NCBI GenBank assembly: GCA_028532985.1
Contig: JANCIK010000001.1
Coordinates: 2,046,001-2,110,000 of the forward strand
DNA length: 64,000 bases
Source of the DNA: Stropharia rugosoannulata
Taxonomy: Eukaryota; Basidiomycota; Agaricomycetes; Agaricales; Strophariaceae
Direction: 5' to 3'
Shown: positions 1 through 13,885 of the stretch, piece by piece
Position numbering within the stretch: the first letter of the stretch is position 1
How the letters are laid out: every line of letters starts with the position of its first letter
Notes under the pieces: generated by a model
Told to the model about the DNA's origin: nothing
Database searches by the model: none
Seen by the model: the letters and a program-made list of their open reading frames with translations, nothing else
Made by a program: the position numbers and the translations under genes

Positions 1-597
1 AGGATGATAAAGCTCGAAATACCGAGAGGCGTGACTATGAATGGTACGCGGTCTGAGTGGGACCCGTAGGACGCGGGCAAAAGACTCACGTGGCAAACGC
101 ATTAACCTGCTTTTCGTTGGCGTCTTTGAGATATTTGCGTATGGGCGACAGCCTAAACAGATTAAGGCCACACGGGGGCAATGGCGATGCGGTGAGCGCG
201 GGATGATGCAGCGGTGACGGAAGCACATACTCGAGCAGTTCGTCCACGGCGTCGGTCACAGCGTGTTGGAGGGGCCGCTTCGAGATGACCAGCTGCGAGA
301 AAACACGCGCATGAGCACGTCGCGTAAAGATAGACGGGATGACACGGCAGTGGAAATACGCACGCGTCGCACTATTCCCATGAGGGCGTGGGCATCAGTC
401 TTGGGGAGCCTGCGGGACGAGTCCATCTTGTGGACGAGGAGGGGGACGTTGCCTGTGCCGAGCTTCTCAACGAGGAGGTGGGAGAGAAAGTCGTCGTCCC
501 TGGAGAGGTCGCGCATGTTCATGATCTTGGTTGGGCGCCACTTGCGCTTGCGGACGGGCGTGTCTGCGGAGACGCGAGAAGACGACGGGCGAGCCAT
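1..597 (-). CDS. SET9: Histone-lysine N-methyltransferase Set9/Kmt5 (SUV4-20 type), 5' part
   Basis: The start codon is at 597 and the gene runs off the left edge. Exons read as 364-597, 231-292, 90-152 and 1-34, with GT-AG introns of 71, 78 and 55 nt that keep one frame. The spliced N-terminus has a basic stretch (KRKWRP), then LSRDDDFLSHLLVEKLG, PLLVHKMDSSRRLP, and after splicing NAFATHASRYFELYHP. This is the helical region that precedes the SET domain in fungal Set9 proteins, which methylate histone H4 lysine 20 in the nucleus. The SET domain itself lies outside the window, so catalytic residues cannot be checked. Assignment rests on motif memory of fungal Set9; another SET family is possible but less likely. 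Confidence 0.8.
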
Positions 598-830
598 TGC
601 GGCACAGACCTGGGACGGGAGGGGCAGCGGTGGCGGGGGGTGACGGGGTGGTGGTGAGGAAGAAAGAGTGCTGTGCCTTGACCCTCCAGCCTATCTTGTC
701 GGTAAAAACCCCTCGGACTTAGGTAAGCATTGCAGCCCTTCCCACCGTCATTCCTTGTGTTTCAACATGCCATCATCCGCGCAATCTTCATTCATTGTTT
801 CAACTATCTATCTATACACTCGCAATGCTA

Positions 831-2271
<1,441 letters not shown>

Positions 2272-5200
2272 CTGATGTTTCTGTAAGCAACAGAGAAGGG
2301 TTAGCTATGACAGCGACGATAATAAATGGAAGACGTTACGGAGAGAACACTGGGTTGAATTGGTCGTCAAAGGCGATGGTGGTGGTGGTGGTTATGGAAG
2401 GGATAATTGCAGAGCACTTGGTCTCTTTATGGAGAGGTTTATGTCAGCTGCCCACTCGGGACTAGTCATCATCATGATTCATCATGCCTTGCCCGAGACA
2501 GGCTCATCTTGGGTACATCTTTGACTCGCGACTCTCTTCCTGCACGACCTCGCAGCATCCGACTCGCTAACATGTCTGCATCATTGACGCTACGTCTCCA
2601 AGCCGTTATGTCTTTGAAGATGACTTTTGTGACTGTTCCTCGACTATAGGGACAATATAGCGACTTGGTATACTTCGTGAAGCCCAAGCCCCAAATTATG
2701 CGGTTCACCTCTGTTCACCTTTCACCTCGTGTTTTACTCGATCGTTCGAAGCACTCTGCTTTGCTGGATTTTGCTATAACTGTCTCTAGTGGTCTGGCCT
2801 CGGTCCGTGAATAGAAGAATGCCCTGTAAAAGAAGACACATCTCGGTCTAATGGCCCACTGCCAGCTGTCTTGAACAGATTGTGGCACAGTACATGGCCT
2901 GCATTTCCATCTCGCTAACAGTGTATACGCCTATATATGCTGATTTCTTTACTCACGCGATACGTACGTGCTCGTAACAATGATGACAGTTCATTTTCTA
3001 GCGCACTAGCTGTATTCGAGTGGGTTCTCTGTGCAGTGGCTTGAACGCCACGCATCGCCTTATCCTCGTTGTATAGATGGAAGGACATGCAGATGATCAT
3101 GTATGAACCTCGTGTCTCATTTATTCTATTATCAGACGACATAGGACTAATCCACCAGCCCACTCTCAAGAGTCAAAATCGCATGCTCACTATATATCCC
3201 CTTCAAAAACATCAGTGATGCAACCTATGAAGGCCAAGACGGAGATATCAACATTTGTCCATTTGGTATGATTAAGTAGCTCGCATTTGGTCGAATTCAG
3301 CTATTTAGCCTGCTACTTTTTATAGTCGCAGAAGACGGCAGATCGTCAGTATCAACTTCTATCTCATCGTAATGTTGACCGCATATATTTACGTCTAGCC
3401 CTGCGGTCACCACCCTTCATCATCATGCTATACTTAACGTGTTGCCTCGGAACATTCTTGGTCGTTGGTGAGCCGGAACGCGGTATTCCGCCACTGTCTC
3501 CTAATTTACAACTTCCCTCTTTCCAGAAGACGTTGACTGCTCCTCTCTTCTGGTTTATGACGGCGCGTACCACGGGACGAAGGTGCCATTAAATCGGGTT
3601 CCGTCCTATCTTCGAGCATCGTCACCCCCACAACTGACTTGCTGCGACATACTTATTTCCGTTGTGCACCCTGTGTGCCCTTAGAAGCTTTAATAATGCT
3701 TCAGGGTTCTCTGAATATTTGAGCACACTTTTTGACATGCTTTAAGAACACAGTGGCTGACCCTAGGCATACCAATGTCTGGCCATAATTTTATTCTTTC
3801 TCTCGCACTTCCACCTTCAAAGCACTACTCTCCGGCGTCCGCTGTTGACCAAGATAATGGAATACTAACCAGAACCAGAAAATCAGCGTTCGAAATAGAA
3901 TACTCCGTGTTATGAACACAGAAACAATGCGGCGAATTGGTGGCAAATCACTTCTTTAGTGGTTTGATACCTTGCATTTTTACAGTTTTCGGAGGCATTT
4001 GTATTGCATCCTGATAACTAGGCACGAAGATGATACGCCGCTACGTCAAATAATCTTCAGAGCTTCAAATACTCAACCTATTGACGAGTGTAGAAAATGG
4101 TCATAGGGTCGATTCCCAGGTAAAATACCCTGAAGTCCATGCTGCCAGTGGATTTGACGCGAATAAATACCCTGACTTGACACTCTTGCAAACTGCATGG
4201 CCATGCACTGTCATTTACAATATAGCGTGCGATGACCGCCGCTCGAACTCCATAAGGTTTGCATATGGGAAGCTTTTGCAGAGATAAGTACATATCTGAC
4301 ACTTCGTACTTTCCAGAAACTTAGCAATCCCACCGGAATATGCACACGCACGGTGATGGGCGCCGACGCGCCTGTTGTAGGTCCCATTTCAGCGCGACAC
4401 TACCCTGCATATAAGCGCGCTTCCGTTTCACGCTTAAAGGATGTCTGAACTGTACAAGGCATAAGGAAGATCACATAAGCCTCGGTCGGTTTAGACAAGC
4501 CCATCGGTGCCGCACCATGCGACCGGTGTCTGGTCGTTTGTACCCGAAGGCACTGGGAAGCCGGCTTACTTATCGATAATCGCAGGTGTATGCGTGACCA
4601 ACGCTTGCGGCAAATATGCGTCTAGGGGCTGGAGGCGAGAAAGCAGCTGAGCGGTCCCATGGTTTGGAAACGGGCGAAAAAAACACATGCATGGGAGCGA
4701 AGAGTGTGTTCATACTGCGGTACGCGCTGGGATACTCGATCTCTTTGGATCATGGTAGAGTTGGGGATAACCTGGGGAGCTGATCGCGATTTGCGCATGT
4801 GCGGGAGTGGTGGGACCGGATACGTGGGTCTGCACCAACAAGGAGTTGCGGTAGGTTTATCCAACAACCATCTGCTGTGACGTCTTATTCATAGACAGAC
4901 ACTTGGTCTGAGCGTTGTTCCCGATATAACAGTGGTAATCAGCGATCAGAGGCGAGGAGGGGGGAAGAAGCCAGGATCAGGATCAATGACAGGAACCATC
5001 CCAAGGAGAAGTAAGTAGTGCTAGTGAGTGCGTTATTTTTGTGCAGCGGCAGCGTGGACGTGTGGGGATTGGAAGCTTGAGAACGGGTATATGGGCAAGG
5101 AGCACCACTTGTGCGTTGTGGGGCGTGAGCCGGAGTCCGTCTCTACACGGAGTAGGTCTCCTCCGCCGCTGGACGCTAGTGTGTTACTGCTTTTCTATAT

Positions 5201-8200
5201 TTCGCGTTCTGCGAGGAATGGGGGAGTGATGGTATCGCACCCGTGTGATTGTGTGTATTGCAATATGGCAGCATATGCAAGCATATGCGCATATGGCCGA
5301 TATGTCCTCTTGTCGTTGTATGGGGATGCGGCCGGACGGAATGGCGATGGAGGATGAATGTATGTGTTTTCTCCATTGAGATAACTGAGTGAAATTAATC
5401 CGTATTTCTGGACGATGCGCTGGTCACGATTACAGGGCGATAGCATTGTGTTCTAAACAGCACGTATGCTCGTCTCGGATGAGGTGGAACGACGGAAATT
5501 CAACGGAAAGCGCCGCGCTGTGCGAACTCTGGCCGTGCGACAAGGACCCACGCCGGCAGCACCTGAGGCATGAGAAGAGCATCAGAAGCGCGCATTGAAG
5601 CCAGGAAGGATCAGAAGACGTCAAAAGTCATAATACGCCACCCCTGTGCGCACATGCGTCATATTAGCCCGATAACACCATCCAAAGCTGCACATAAAAT
5701 CCTTGTATCCGTCTCCGAAAGCGCCTGTTGGCGCGCGTATTCCGGCGCACATTTCCTTGCCGGCGTCCGCTGATCACACCCGGCCCGCCTAGCCCGCCAC
5801 CTTCACTTTTGCCTCCGGATAGGCGCGTATTGGAGCGCGGCGCCCGGCGTGAAGGGCGCGTGTGGTTTCGCGCCGCGCTGTGGCCGACGCGTCGAGGCGG
5901 CTGGCTTGTACGCGAACGGGAGTCGTCTGACCACCTGTGACCTGTGGTGCATACGAGGGCCTCTGGGCGTCCGAACTTCGAATGCCCGGTTACTGCTACG
6001 AATGCGCACTAGAACGCGGGCTTACGCAGCACCTCGCAGCACATATGCCTACACTTGGCCTCTCTTGCGACGCGGCTCCGTAAATGGGTCCCCGCGATAT
6101 AGCCGGCTTCCGTGTACTCACGGGATAAGTACAGATGCGCTGCAGGATCACTTCTCGGCACGCACATACAGACGCGTCGCGCTGCACGGTCGTGCTCACT
6201 GCCGCCTAATTGAACCACACCCTCTCAAGTTGTAATATTTCATATCGTATGCGCGGCTCACGTCGTATTCGCATATCAGCCCTTCTCTACCCACGCTGCG
6301 ATAGCGTCCGACGCGAGGGCGCAGATAACAATTTATAGCACGGTGTGGTCCCAGTCATCGCACGTTCGCGCGCGCGCCGCGCACGGCGGCACCGAGCATG
6401 GCGGGGTGATCCCATACATGGCCCTCGTCTCTACTGAATGATTGCACCATCTCCTGGCCCTCCGCGACAACTGTGGAGCTCTGTTTGGTGTCGAACAAAC
6501 GCCGCCCTGCCCCGTTCCGCCCTGTGATTGTGAGAGCAGGACAGGTTACACGCGTATAGCGGAGGGCATTAATTAAATCGCAGAGCGTTGCGTATGGGGC
6601 CACTGTCGTATAAACATATGTATGCCGTGCCCAACGGACGAGGAGGCCGAACCAACCACGGCCGCTGCGCGAGGTCACGCGCGCCTCGCAACGGGTTGGG
6701 GCGAACGTTGTACGGCGTGCGGCGTAACGAGCCTCCAGCCGCGCCGCGGTAACGCCCAGTGTGGGGTGCCTCCTGCCGGAGCATCGGTGCGTTACTCATC
6801 GGTTTGGTAAGGGGACGTAAGGATGTGTGTGCATGTACTAGCAAAGACTAGCAACCAGGAGCTCGTCGCTGAGCAGCTTCTTATTGCGTCCGGGGCCCTG
6901 CGTTGCGGGTGCTCGACGTGTATTTACAGTTGCTTTTTATGTATGTACATACGTACACACATACCTGCTGGACTTTGTTCATGGGCTACTGCCTCCGTGT
7001 GGCTATTTTGGGCACAGGCGGGAGAGCGCCTCTTAATTATGTGTCAGTATTTTATGTACATACGCCTGGCGTCTCGCGCAAGCTCCGGGGAACAGTCGTG
7101 GGCTGCCGATTGTCTGCGTGAGGATTAGGCTGCGAAGGGAGATGTGCACCGCGCCGTTTTATTCCTCCTGCTTTTTCCGTTAATCGCAGATCAGTAGTCT
7201 TCTAGAACGCTCCCCTTTTGTTTTTGCTTTTTGCTTCCGCAAAAATGTCCTCCGGAAAGTGCCAGCCCTATCAGAATATGTTTGAAAGAAGAAAGCTGGC
7301 CGTAGGTATATCAGTTGTGCCAGCCGACCAACTCGACATTCGCGACCGAGACGCAGTGGTGAGATAAAAATACCTGTGGTGCTGCAGATACATCAGCTGT
7401 GAATGTGTGAGCTGCAGGTCTAACGAAGAAGCTAGCGCACCCACATGCCGCCGTGTGCCTGGGTGTGGGGTAGTAGGGTACGTTGGACAGACCTGCACTT
7501 CGAGACAGACACGATCGCACTAAATAAAGCCGCAGAGATAGCTCGTTTGAGCCTGGGGAGAAGGAACGAAGGAACGCCGCTGAGAAAGAGAGAAAGAATA
7601 TGCATCTGCACCCAGCTCTACTTCCTTCGCGGCTCTGTTGAGATAGCCCTCTGGTCACGCCTGGCGGTGGTTCGTGCGTGCGTGCAAGCGTGACTGGCGA
7701 TGGGTGTGGGGTCCGCGAATTTAGTCCGTGGTGTCGTAACGCGAACGAGCGAAGCGCGTTATTCATGAATTTATGGTGCTTTTCTCCGCCGCCGTGCCTG
7801 CTTCGCGAGAAAGAAGACAGATGGATGGATACGCAGATGGACGGCTCTGCTTGTGCTGGGAATCTGGACTGGGTGTCTACATGCAGTAATTGTGAGCTGC
7901 AACGATCGATCTTCGTCCTCTGCTCTTTATCTTTTATTTTGCATCCGCCTGCCAGGTGGGAAGCCGGGCAGCTAGTCGATGGCACGCGCCACCATTGGGC
8001 TTCTGGCAGTGTTGGGCTTCTGTGTACTACATACTTCATTTTATTTTGCAAGTCATGTCCCAAGATACATATCAGCGGCCGACGTAGTGCGCATATACCC
8101 ATCGGGTCATATATATATTGCGTTTTCCTGCATGTATCGAGACTCGGATACGCGAATAAATTGGGCTGCAGACCCGTGGGGCGTGTGCAGCGCCGCGCAC

Positions 8201-8798
8201 CCCCTATCGTGGGCGCGCATGCGCACGCTTGGCGTGATTCGAGGTGCGTGCATATATTTAGCGCGTGCGTACATGAACTGTGGCTCGAGATCGCGTTGTG
8301 AGATAAGGTATTGGGCTGAGCAGGACAGCGATGTATGACACAAAGTGCGTGACTGGCTCGCGCAGGGAACATGCTGGATGACAGTTGATAAGGTGGGGGC
8401 GTATGTATGCGTGCAGAAGGTCTTATTTTGTGCGGCTCGGCATGTTGAATGATTGCAGGAGCTAGTTCTACGGGGAGGCTGGATGTGCATGTGGTACACT
8501 ACTTACATGTTGCTAGTACTAAAATGTATGGCGCTGACTGCGTTTTGGGCGTGCGTGGGACGGGGGAGGGGCGTCCTAACGTCGCAGGGCCGGAAGCGGG
8601 GGCTGGGAGTGGGACGGGGCGCAGCAGGAGACGAGAAAGCAGGGAATAAAGAAGAGAAAACATGAGAACAAGAGGTATGTATTCGTCGGCGGGTATAGGG
8701 GTGCGATGTGCGTCATGCGATGGTGGTGGTACAGGCGGAGGCATTTTCAGAGACGATCGGGTCGTGAGAGTCGTGATAGGGACGCGGGTAGGGGGGGC
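2272..8798. other. Gene-poor stretch of about 6.5 kb
   Basis: No frame here gives a recognisable protein, and no chain of short exons with a consistent frame was found. The part nearest 2272 is presumably promoter and leader of the polyubiquitin gene. Between about 4.3 and 8.7 kb the sequence is rich in CG, GCGC and palindromic words (for example GTATGTACATAC near 6940 and clustered GCATATG near 5270-5298). Open frames occur on both strands mainly because stops are rare; their products are rich in Cys, His and Arg and look non-coding. No tRNA-like cloverleaf or rRNA was recognised. It could hold a long non-coding RNA or fast-evolving orphan genes that I cannot see. Confidence 0.5.
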
Positions 8799-9664
8799 TC
8801 AGCGATTGAAGAGACAGGGCCGTGTGCGACGCGGGGGCTGGCGGGCGCGGGGGTCGTCTGTGACGGGGGCGATCTCGCCGCCGCGGGCGAGGTGGTGCCA
8901 GAAGACGACGTCGCCCTGGGCGAGCGACGGGCGGGGCGCGGGGGGCTCCTTGTGGTCCGTGCGGGGCGGGGCGTAGTCGTCGTGTGCGAGGAAGCGGGGG
9001 GTGGCGAACTCGAGGGGCGGGGTGGGGAGGTATTCTGCGCGGAGGGCGGGGTCGGCGGGGGCGGCGGGGACGGGGAGTGGATCGAAGGGGACGACGCCGG
9101 GCTCGTGGGGGACGTAGCGGCGCTCGGCGCCGTGGACCTCGTTGGAGTGGAAGACGAAGCGGTGGCCGTTGGTGGCGCGGTTTGTGGCCGAGATGGAGGA
9201 CGTGCAGCGGGGGCACTGCGCAGGTCAGCAGCCGACGGGGCGGGGGCGGAGGGGCACGTACGGGGACGACAATCATGTAGCCGATGGTCGTGCCGCAGCC
9301 GTGGCAGCACAGCGACTGCGTCAGACACTCGCAGGTGCGCGGCGGTCCGCTGGGCTTGTGCGCCGCCGACGGCCTGTGCGCGTCGGCGGCGGGGCTGAAG
9401 ACGGAGCAGTTGACCGGCATCGCGTCGGACGAGAAAAGGGACACGTTCGGGCGGAGCAGCAGCACGGCCTGCGCGGGTCAGCAGGCGCGCGGCGGGGGGC
9501 GGCGGGGGACGCACCTTCATGCCGCGGTTGGTGAGGAACATGCCGCACGAGCGGCAGTCGAGCAGCCAGACCTTGTGCGCGACGGCGGGCGGGGGCGGGG
9601 CCGCCGGGTACGCGCTGTGGGCGAACAGATGGCGGTAGGGCAGGACAGAGTCTGGGACGGGCAT
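8799..9664 (-). CDS. FAM72-family zinc-binding protein
   Basis: Exons 9515-9664, 9262-9468 and 8799-9215 join in phase 0 to give 257 residues. The order of motifs is that of the FAM72 family: KVWLLDCRSCGMFLTNRGMK, then VLLLRPNVSLFSSDA, then a CECLTQSLCCHGCGTTIGY cysteine cluster, then IVVPCPRCTSS, then HRFVFHSNEVHGAERRYVP. Paired CxxC motifs suggest a structural zinc. Vertebrate FAM72 proteins (about 149 residues) are linked to proliferating cells and uracil-DNA glycosylase 2; the role in fungi is not known to me. The last hundred residues are acidic/proline-rich and have no vertebrate counterpart. Codons are extremely GC rich. An ATG at 9694 in the same frame could extend the N-terminus by ten residues. 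Confidence 0.85.
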
Positions 9665-9786
9665 CGCTGCTCCCCCCCTCACCCAAAATCCCACTAATAT
9701 ACCCAGATCCCCGCCCGATCCATCATGCCCATATCGGGCGCCCCTCCGTCTTCCCTGCGCCAGTCGCTTAGTCAGCCCTCCTCGAC
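9665..9786. promoter_or_regulatory. Shared divergent promoter of FAM72-like gene and RRP17
   Basis: Only 122 bp separate the two start codons, which point away from each other. The stretch must carry both core promoters. It is pyrimidine/C rich on the plus strand, and I see no clear TATA box. Co-expression of the two genes is inferred from the spacing only. Confidence 0.5.
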
Positions 9787-10604
9787 ATGAACAACAACAA
9801 TCTTGCCCAGCTCACCCGCGCACACACCCTCGTCGCCGCTAAGCGCCGCGCACGCCGCGACCAGGTCCCCGCCGTCGTCTTTGACGATGACGCCCGCAGG
9901 TCCGTTCATCGTCCCCGCCCCGCTCGCCCCCGCTGACCCGCCCCCAGAGACTTTCTCACCGGCTTCTCCAAGCGCAAGCGCGCAAAGCAAGACGCCGCCC
10001 GCGAGCGCGCAAAGCTCAGGGAAAAGGAGGAGCGCCAGGAGATGCGCCGCGAGGTATGCCCGTCCCTGCCCCACCCGGCCCCGCCCTCACCCCTGCCCAC
10101 AGCAACGCCGCCATCTGCGCGAAAAGGCCCTCGAGAACGCAGCCGCAGTAGAAAAGGCTTATGGCGCCGTATCAGGTGCGTCTCTTGCCCCGCCATCGCC
10201 GCCCCGCTCCAACACAGATCCTAGGTGACATCGACCAAGGCGAGGAAGACGAGGAGTGGGCCGGCATCCGGCCCACCGAGGAGGACCAGGCCCAGTACGA
10301 GGACGAGGAGATCCTCGCCACCGTCACCGTCGTCGAGGACTTTGACCCAGACACCCTCATCCACGGCGCCCCCGCCCCACCCGTCGATCCCGCCCAGTAT
10401 CCTCCGTCAGAGCCTCAGCCCGCGAAGGAGAAAAAAATTGCCCGGCCAAAGGCCCGCGCCCAGAAAATCCGCTACGAGACCAAGGACGCCCGTCGCCGCG
10501 AGCAGACCAAGCAGCGCAGGCGTCGCACAGAAAAGGCCGAGCTCGCAGGGGGCAAGGCATCGCGTAAGCCCGCGGGCAAGCGTCGCGGCGGCGGCAAGCG
10601 CTAG
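9787..10604 (+). CDS. RRP17: Ribosomal RNA-processing protein 17 / Nol12 family
   Basis: Exons 9787-9899, 9948-10053, 10103-10175 and 10225-10604 give 223 residues. The N-terminus reads AAKRRARRDQVPAVVFDDDA and, across the first splice, RRDFLTGFSKRKRAK. This 'FD-ARRDFLTGF-KRK' block is the signature of the Nop25/Nol12/Rrp17 family (nucleolar factors for 5' end processing of 5.8S and 25S rRNA during 60S assembly). A long charged helix follows, then an acidic segment (EEDEEWAG, EDEEI) and a very basic Lys/Arg-rich tail. Length fits yeast Rrp17 (about 235). GC-rich codon use matches its divergent neighbour. Confidence 0.88.
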
Positions 10605-10955
10605 GCCGTTGTCTGATCTCCTACTCACACCTGCAAGATGCACAAAATCGTCTGGGCAGCTCCGCCACGCATACATTCACCCCTTCCTCGCCCCAGCCTC
10701 ACGCGCCTTGTCCACCACCCAGCGCCACCCGTCTTGTCCTCTGTTATCCCCGGCCGCGCGGCCGGCTCCGCGTCGTTGCTCGTGCTTCCATGTCTGTCTG
10801 TCCGTGTCCATACATACATATCTCCTTGTTGCTGATCCTTCCTGCCTGGGCTCTGATGCGCACGCAGAAAGGAGAAAGAAGCGTCGTTGATTGCGTGTAC
10901 ATAACTCGGGGATTTTCTTTCGGGGCAGATGGCGGCATCAGATTGGATTATGGAT

Positions 10956-10973
10956 TGGATGGATGGATGGATG
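10956..10973. repeat. (GGAT)n microsatellite
   Basis: About four and a half tandem TGGA units, with a related short GGAT run near 11357. Ordinary intergenic simple repeat. Confidence 0.8.
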
Positions 10974-13837
10974 TAGCATCCGTGCCGGAGCGAGCGCCGC
11001 CATGCATGCCTGCGTCTGTCTACCCTATGTTCTTTCATGTTGTATAAATACTCCCATGCAGTCATTCTTATCGCACTGAGCCTTGCCAGACATGGGGCGC
11101 CAACCACGCCGCGTCCCAGTCATTTTTTAGGGCGGCGATCGTAAGCATTTTATACCGCAACCCTATTCCCATCTCCCTCTGTCCCCAAGTACTTCAGAAG
11201 CGCAATCGTCTGTCGCCTACCCCACGCTGCTCCTCGGGACAGGCGTTTCTGTCTCCTCATCCGGCTGCTTACAGTACGAATCGCGCCGGGCGATCTGCGA
11301 AAGCGTCACCCAAAGGAGACTGCGTCTGCGATGCTTATTTACAACATTTAGTACACGGATGGATGGATAGAAGACGAGAAAGACAGGTGAGGCGTCCCCG
11401 CAGTTGCAGTTTCCACCCGCAACGGCTGACTGAGCCGTCCCGGGGCTGCCGCAGTAGGAGCCAGAAGTTAGGCGTCTGTAGTGTGGTGACTACGGTCGCT
11501 CGCCACTTGTTTCATTTGTTGTTTTACTTGTCATGATATACGAGCACGCTATGCATGGACGACAAGACAAGTAGGCAACCAGCGAAATCACGCAGAGCGC
11601 CGTGAGTCCATATCATGATTCATGATGTGAATGATTGCCTGCAATCGGCGGTGCGCCGTGGGTGTGCAGATTGTCTTGCAAAGATAAAAGTGACATGGTC
11701 TTGTACGGATTATTTGTGGACTGAGTGTGCTGAAGCTCGTGAATAAGGAGGGTTCCGTGCCGCTACCACCTCTGCACGCACGCACGGGACACAGTTGACG
11801 TCCTTGCCCCGCGCGTACTTAATGCCATTGGTACTGTTCCTTATCGCGTTCGGTGCAATCATAATAACTGGAGTTAAGAGTAATGTATGCAGGTCACGCC
11901 CGTCCTTAGTGACCATAATGTCGAGCGCGAGCAGCCGAGGCTAGAGTAAGTATGAATTGAATACATACTCGTCCATTCCAGGAGTCCATTTCGTTCGCGC
12001 GTTCGCTGGGTATTTATTAGGAATCATTGAAATTTTAATTGCTGTTGGCGATGTTAGCCGCTTGGGGAGGACGACATACGCCTCCTCGTATGTATATAGC
12101 TAAGTAAGGGCTGGCTAAGGGCAAGTGGCTTACCCCCGCTGGTTTATGCGGGACTAAGTGCTGCCAGCTAGCTGGGCCGGGCGGAGAGTGCCAGTCTGCC
12201 AGATGGCCCTGCTCCCTATGACATCGTATGCATTGCATTGCATTCATCCCGAGTATGCATGGGCACCGTTCTTATAATTAAACGAGCTGGCAAGATCGAT
12301 CACGCGTTGACGAACTTGCAAGTGAACAAGCGCCGACATGGGCTCGACTCTCGAGGCCACATATACATGCGGAACTCCGTTGATATTGAGTTGTGTTCCA
12401 TTCAGAGTTTTAAATAAGTGGTTTATTAATAGAGTGAGATGGAATGTACTGATCAAGTTGCATCACTGCGTACGCTAATTATTCACTAACTTGTACTTGC
12501 TGCCCCGAGTCGGAGAGGGTGCATCCCGGTCCTAGGCTGGGTATGGAGAGGTGGAATGCACAGGTGGTTTGGGGTGAAAGAACGAACAGATCGTGGACAG
12601 ACAGCGGCGCAGGAGATCACGGAGATGATGCCATGCGCGGATACTTGCTGGCACACATGTTCTGCAGCATCGACACCGTCCCCGGGTTGGCTATAAATAG
12701 ACACTGGCCGTCGAGGTACTCATGCCACTAAACTCCGGCCGACGGAGGCATTTGACCTACGGACCCACATACTCGTAGCATTCCGTGAGCACGCGCCGTG
12801 CTGGGCTGGTCGACGTGGGCTTGTAGGTGCTGCGCGCGCGTGACTGAGTGGCGGCGTGACTGTGCCGTGCGCGGGGCCGAGAGTGCGGCGCGAGTGTCCC
12901 CATGGGCGTATGCTCACCCATGCCCGTCGGATGTAAGGCAGGACGGGGAAGGGACACAGGCAGAGAGGCAGGATTCGGAGCGGCGTGAGCGCGCGAGCGT
13001 GTGTTGCCGGCATGATGATAGAGCGTATACACTTTAGTTAGTGTTCCGTCTTGCACCTTTACTTATGGGCATGCGCGTAGCATAAGCTTTGCGCTATGTA
13101 TGTGCTTAAACTGTGCCCGAGAGAAGCTGGGAACGTTCGATTGTTCGCAGGCGCTCCTCCGGACTTGCACTGGCGTGCGCAAAAAAGCCCACGGGTCCGA
13201 CCCAGTGCGCACTTGTGCACAAGGTGGACGCCCCGCCCCTCCGCCGACGACGAAATGGGCTGAACTTTATGTTCGTTGTCCGCATTACGCAGCTCGGTCC
13301 GCCCGCGGCTGGCGCCCTTCCGGCAGCGCCCCAGTCCATATGGGTCTGCGCACAATAGGCTCGCTCCGCGCGTTTACGTGCGCGCGCCTGGGAACTGGTG
13401 CAGTGCAAACGTATATCAGTGCCACTTATACATACCCTATGTACGTAATATAAAGATACTTACACACATATGCAGCGCGATAGCCGGCATGGCTCCACGG
13501 TGGCGGCTTTTTGTGGGCGGGTTCTTGCGCCCCAAGGGGCTGCGCGACCATCAACTTGGGAGGGAGTGTGGTCATTGGGAAACAGCGCGCCGATCCCTGC
13601 CGATCTTTTTTCGCACAAGCAGCCGCATCGCCGCTCACGGACGAGGCCCACCAAGTCTAAGCCTCGAGGCAGACGAGTACCGACGCGGTGTTGTGTGGCA
13701 ATGACGGCCGGGTTAGGCGCCCATGCGCGGCTTCGTGCTCAGTTCGGCGCCTATACTTACGGGCTGGCCAGCGAGTCGACTAATGACTTCAAGTGTATGT
13801 AAGTCTCCCATCGTCTAGTTAGTCGAGCGAATTCTAG

Positions 13838-13855
13838 AACAACAACAACAACAAC
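13838..13855. repeat. (AAC)n microsatellite
   Basis: Six tandem AAC/ACA units just downstream of the HET gene stop codon, probably in its 3' UTR. Confidence 0.8.
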
Positions 13856-13885
13856 GCAGATATCGTGAATTCACAAATTAATGGG

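Larger units (their letters stand above)
10605..13885. other. Intergenic stretch, 3.3 kb, no gene seen
   Basis: It lies between the 3' end of RRP17 (plus) and the 3' end of the HET gene (minus), so it should contain two 3' UTRs and little obligatory promoter. No frame yields a recognisable protein. Simple-sequence patches (GGAT repeats near 10956 and 11357, AAC repeats near 13838) and GC-rich patches around 12.8-13.4 kb are all that stand out. Confidence 0.5.

Noticed and set aside
4098..4130. GGGTCGATTCCCAG resembling a tRNA T-arm
   Set aside because: No acceptor stem, D-arm or A/B box spacing around it gives a cloverleaf.
7311..8372. 353-codon open frame on the minus strand
   Set aside because: Product is rich in Cys, His, Arg and Ser with no domain-like pattern, and a 207-codon frame is open on the opposite strand. 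It reflects low stop density, not a gene; I cannot fully exclude an orphan.
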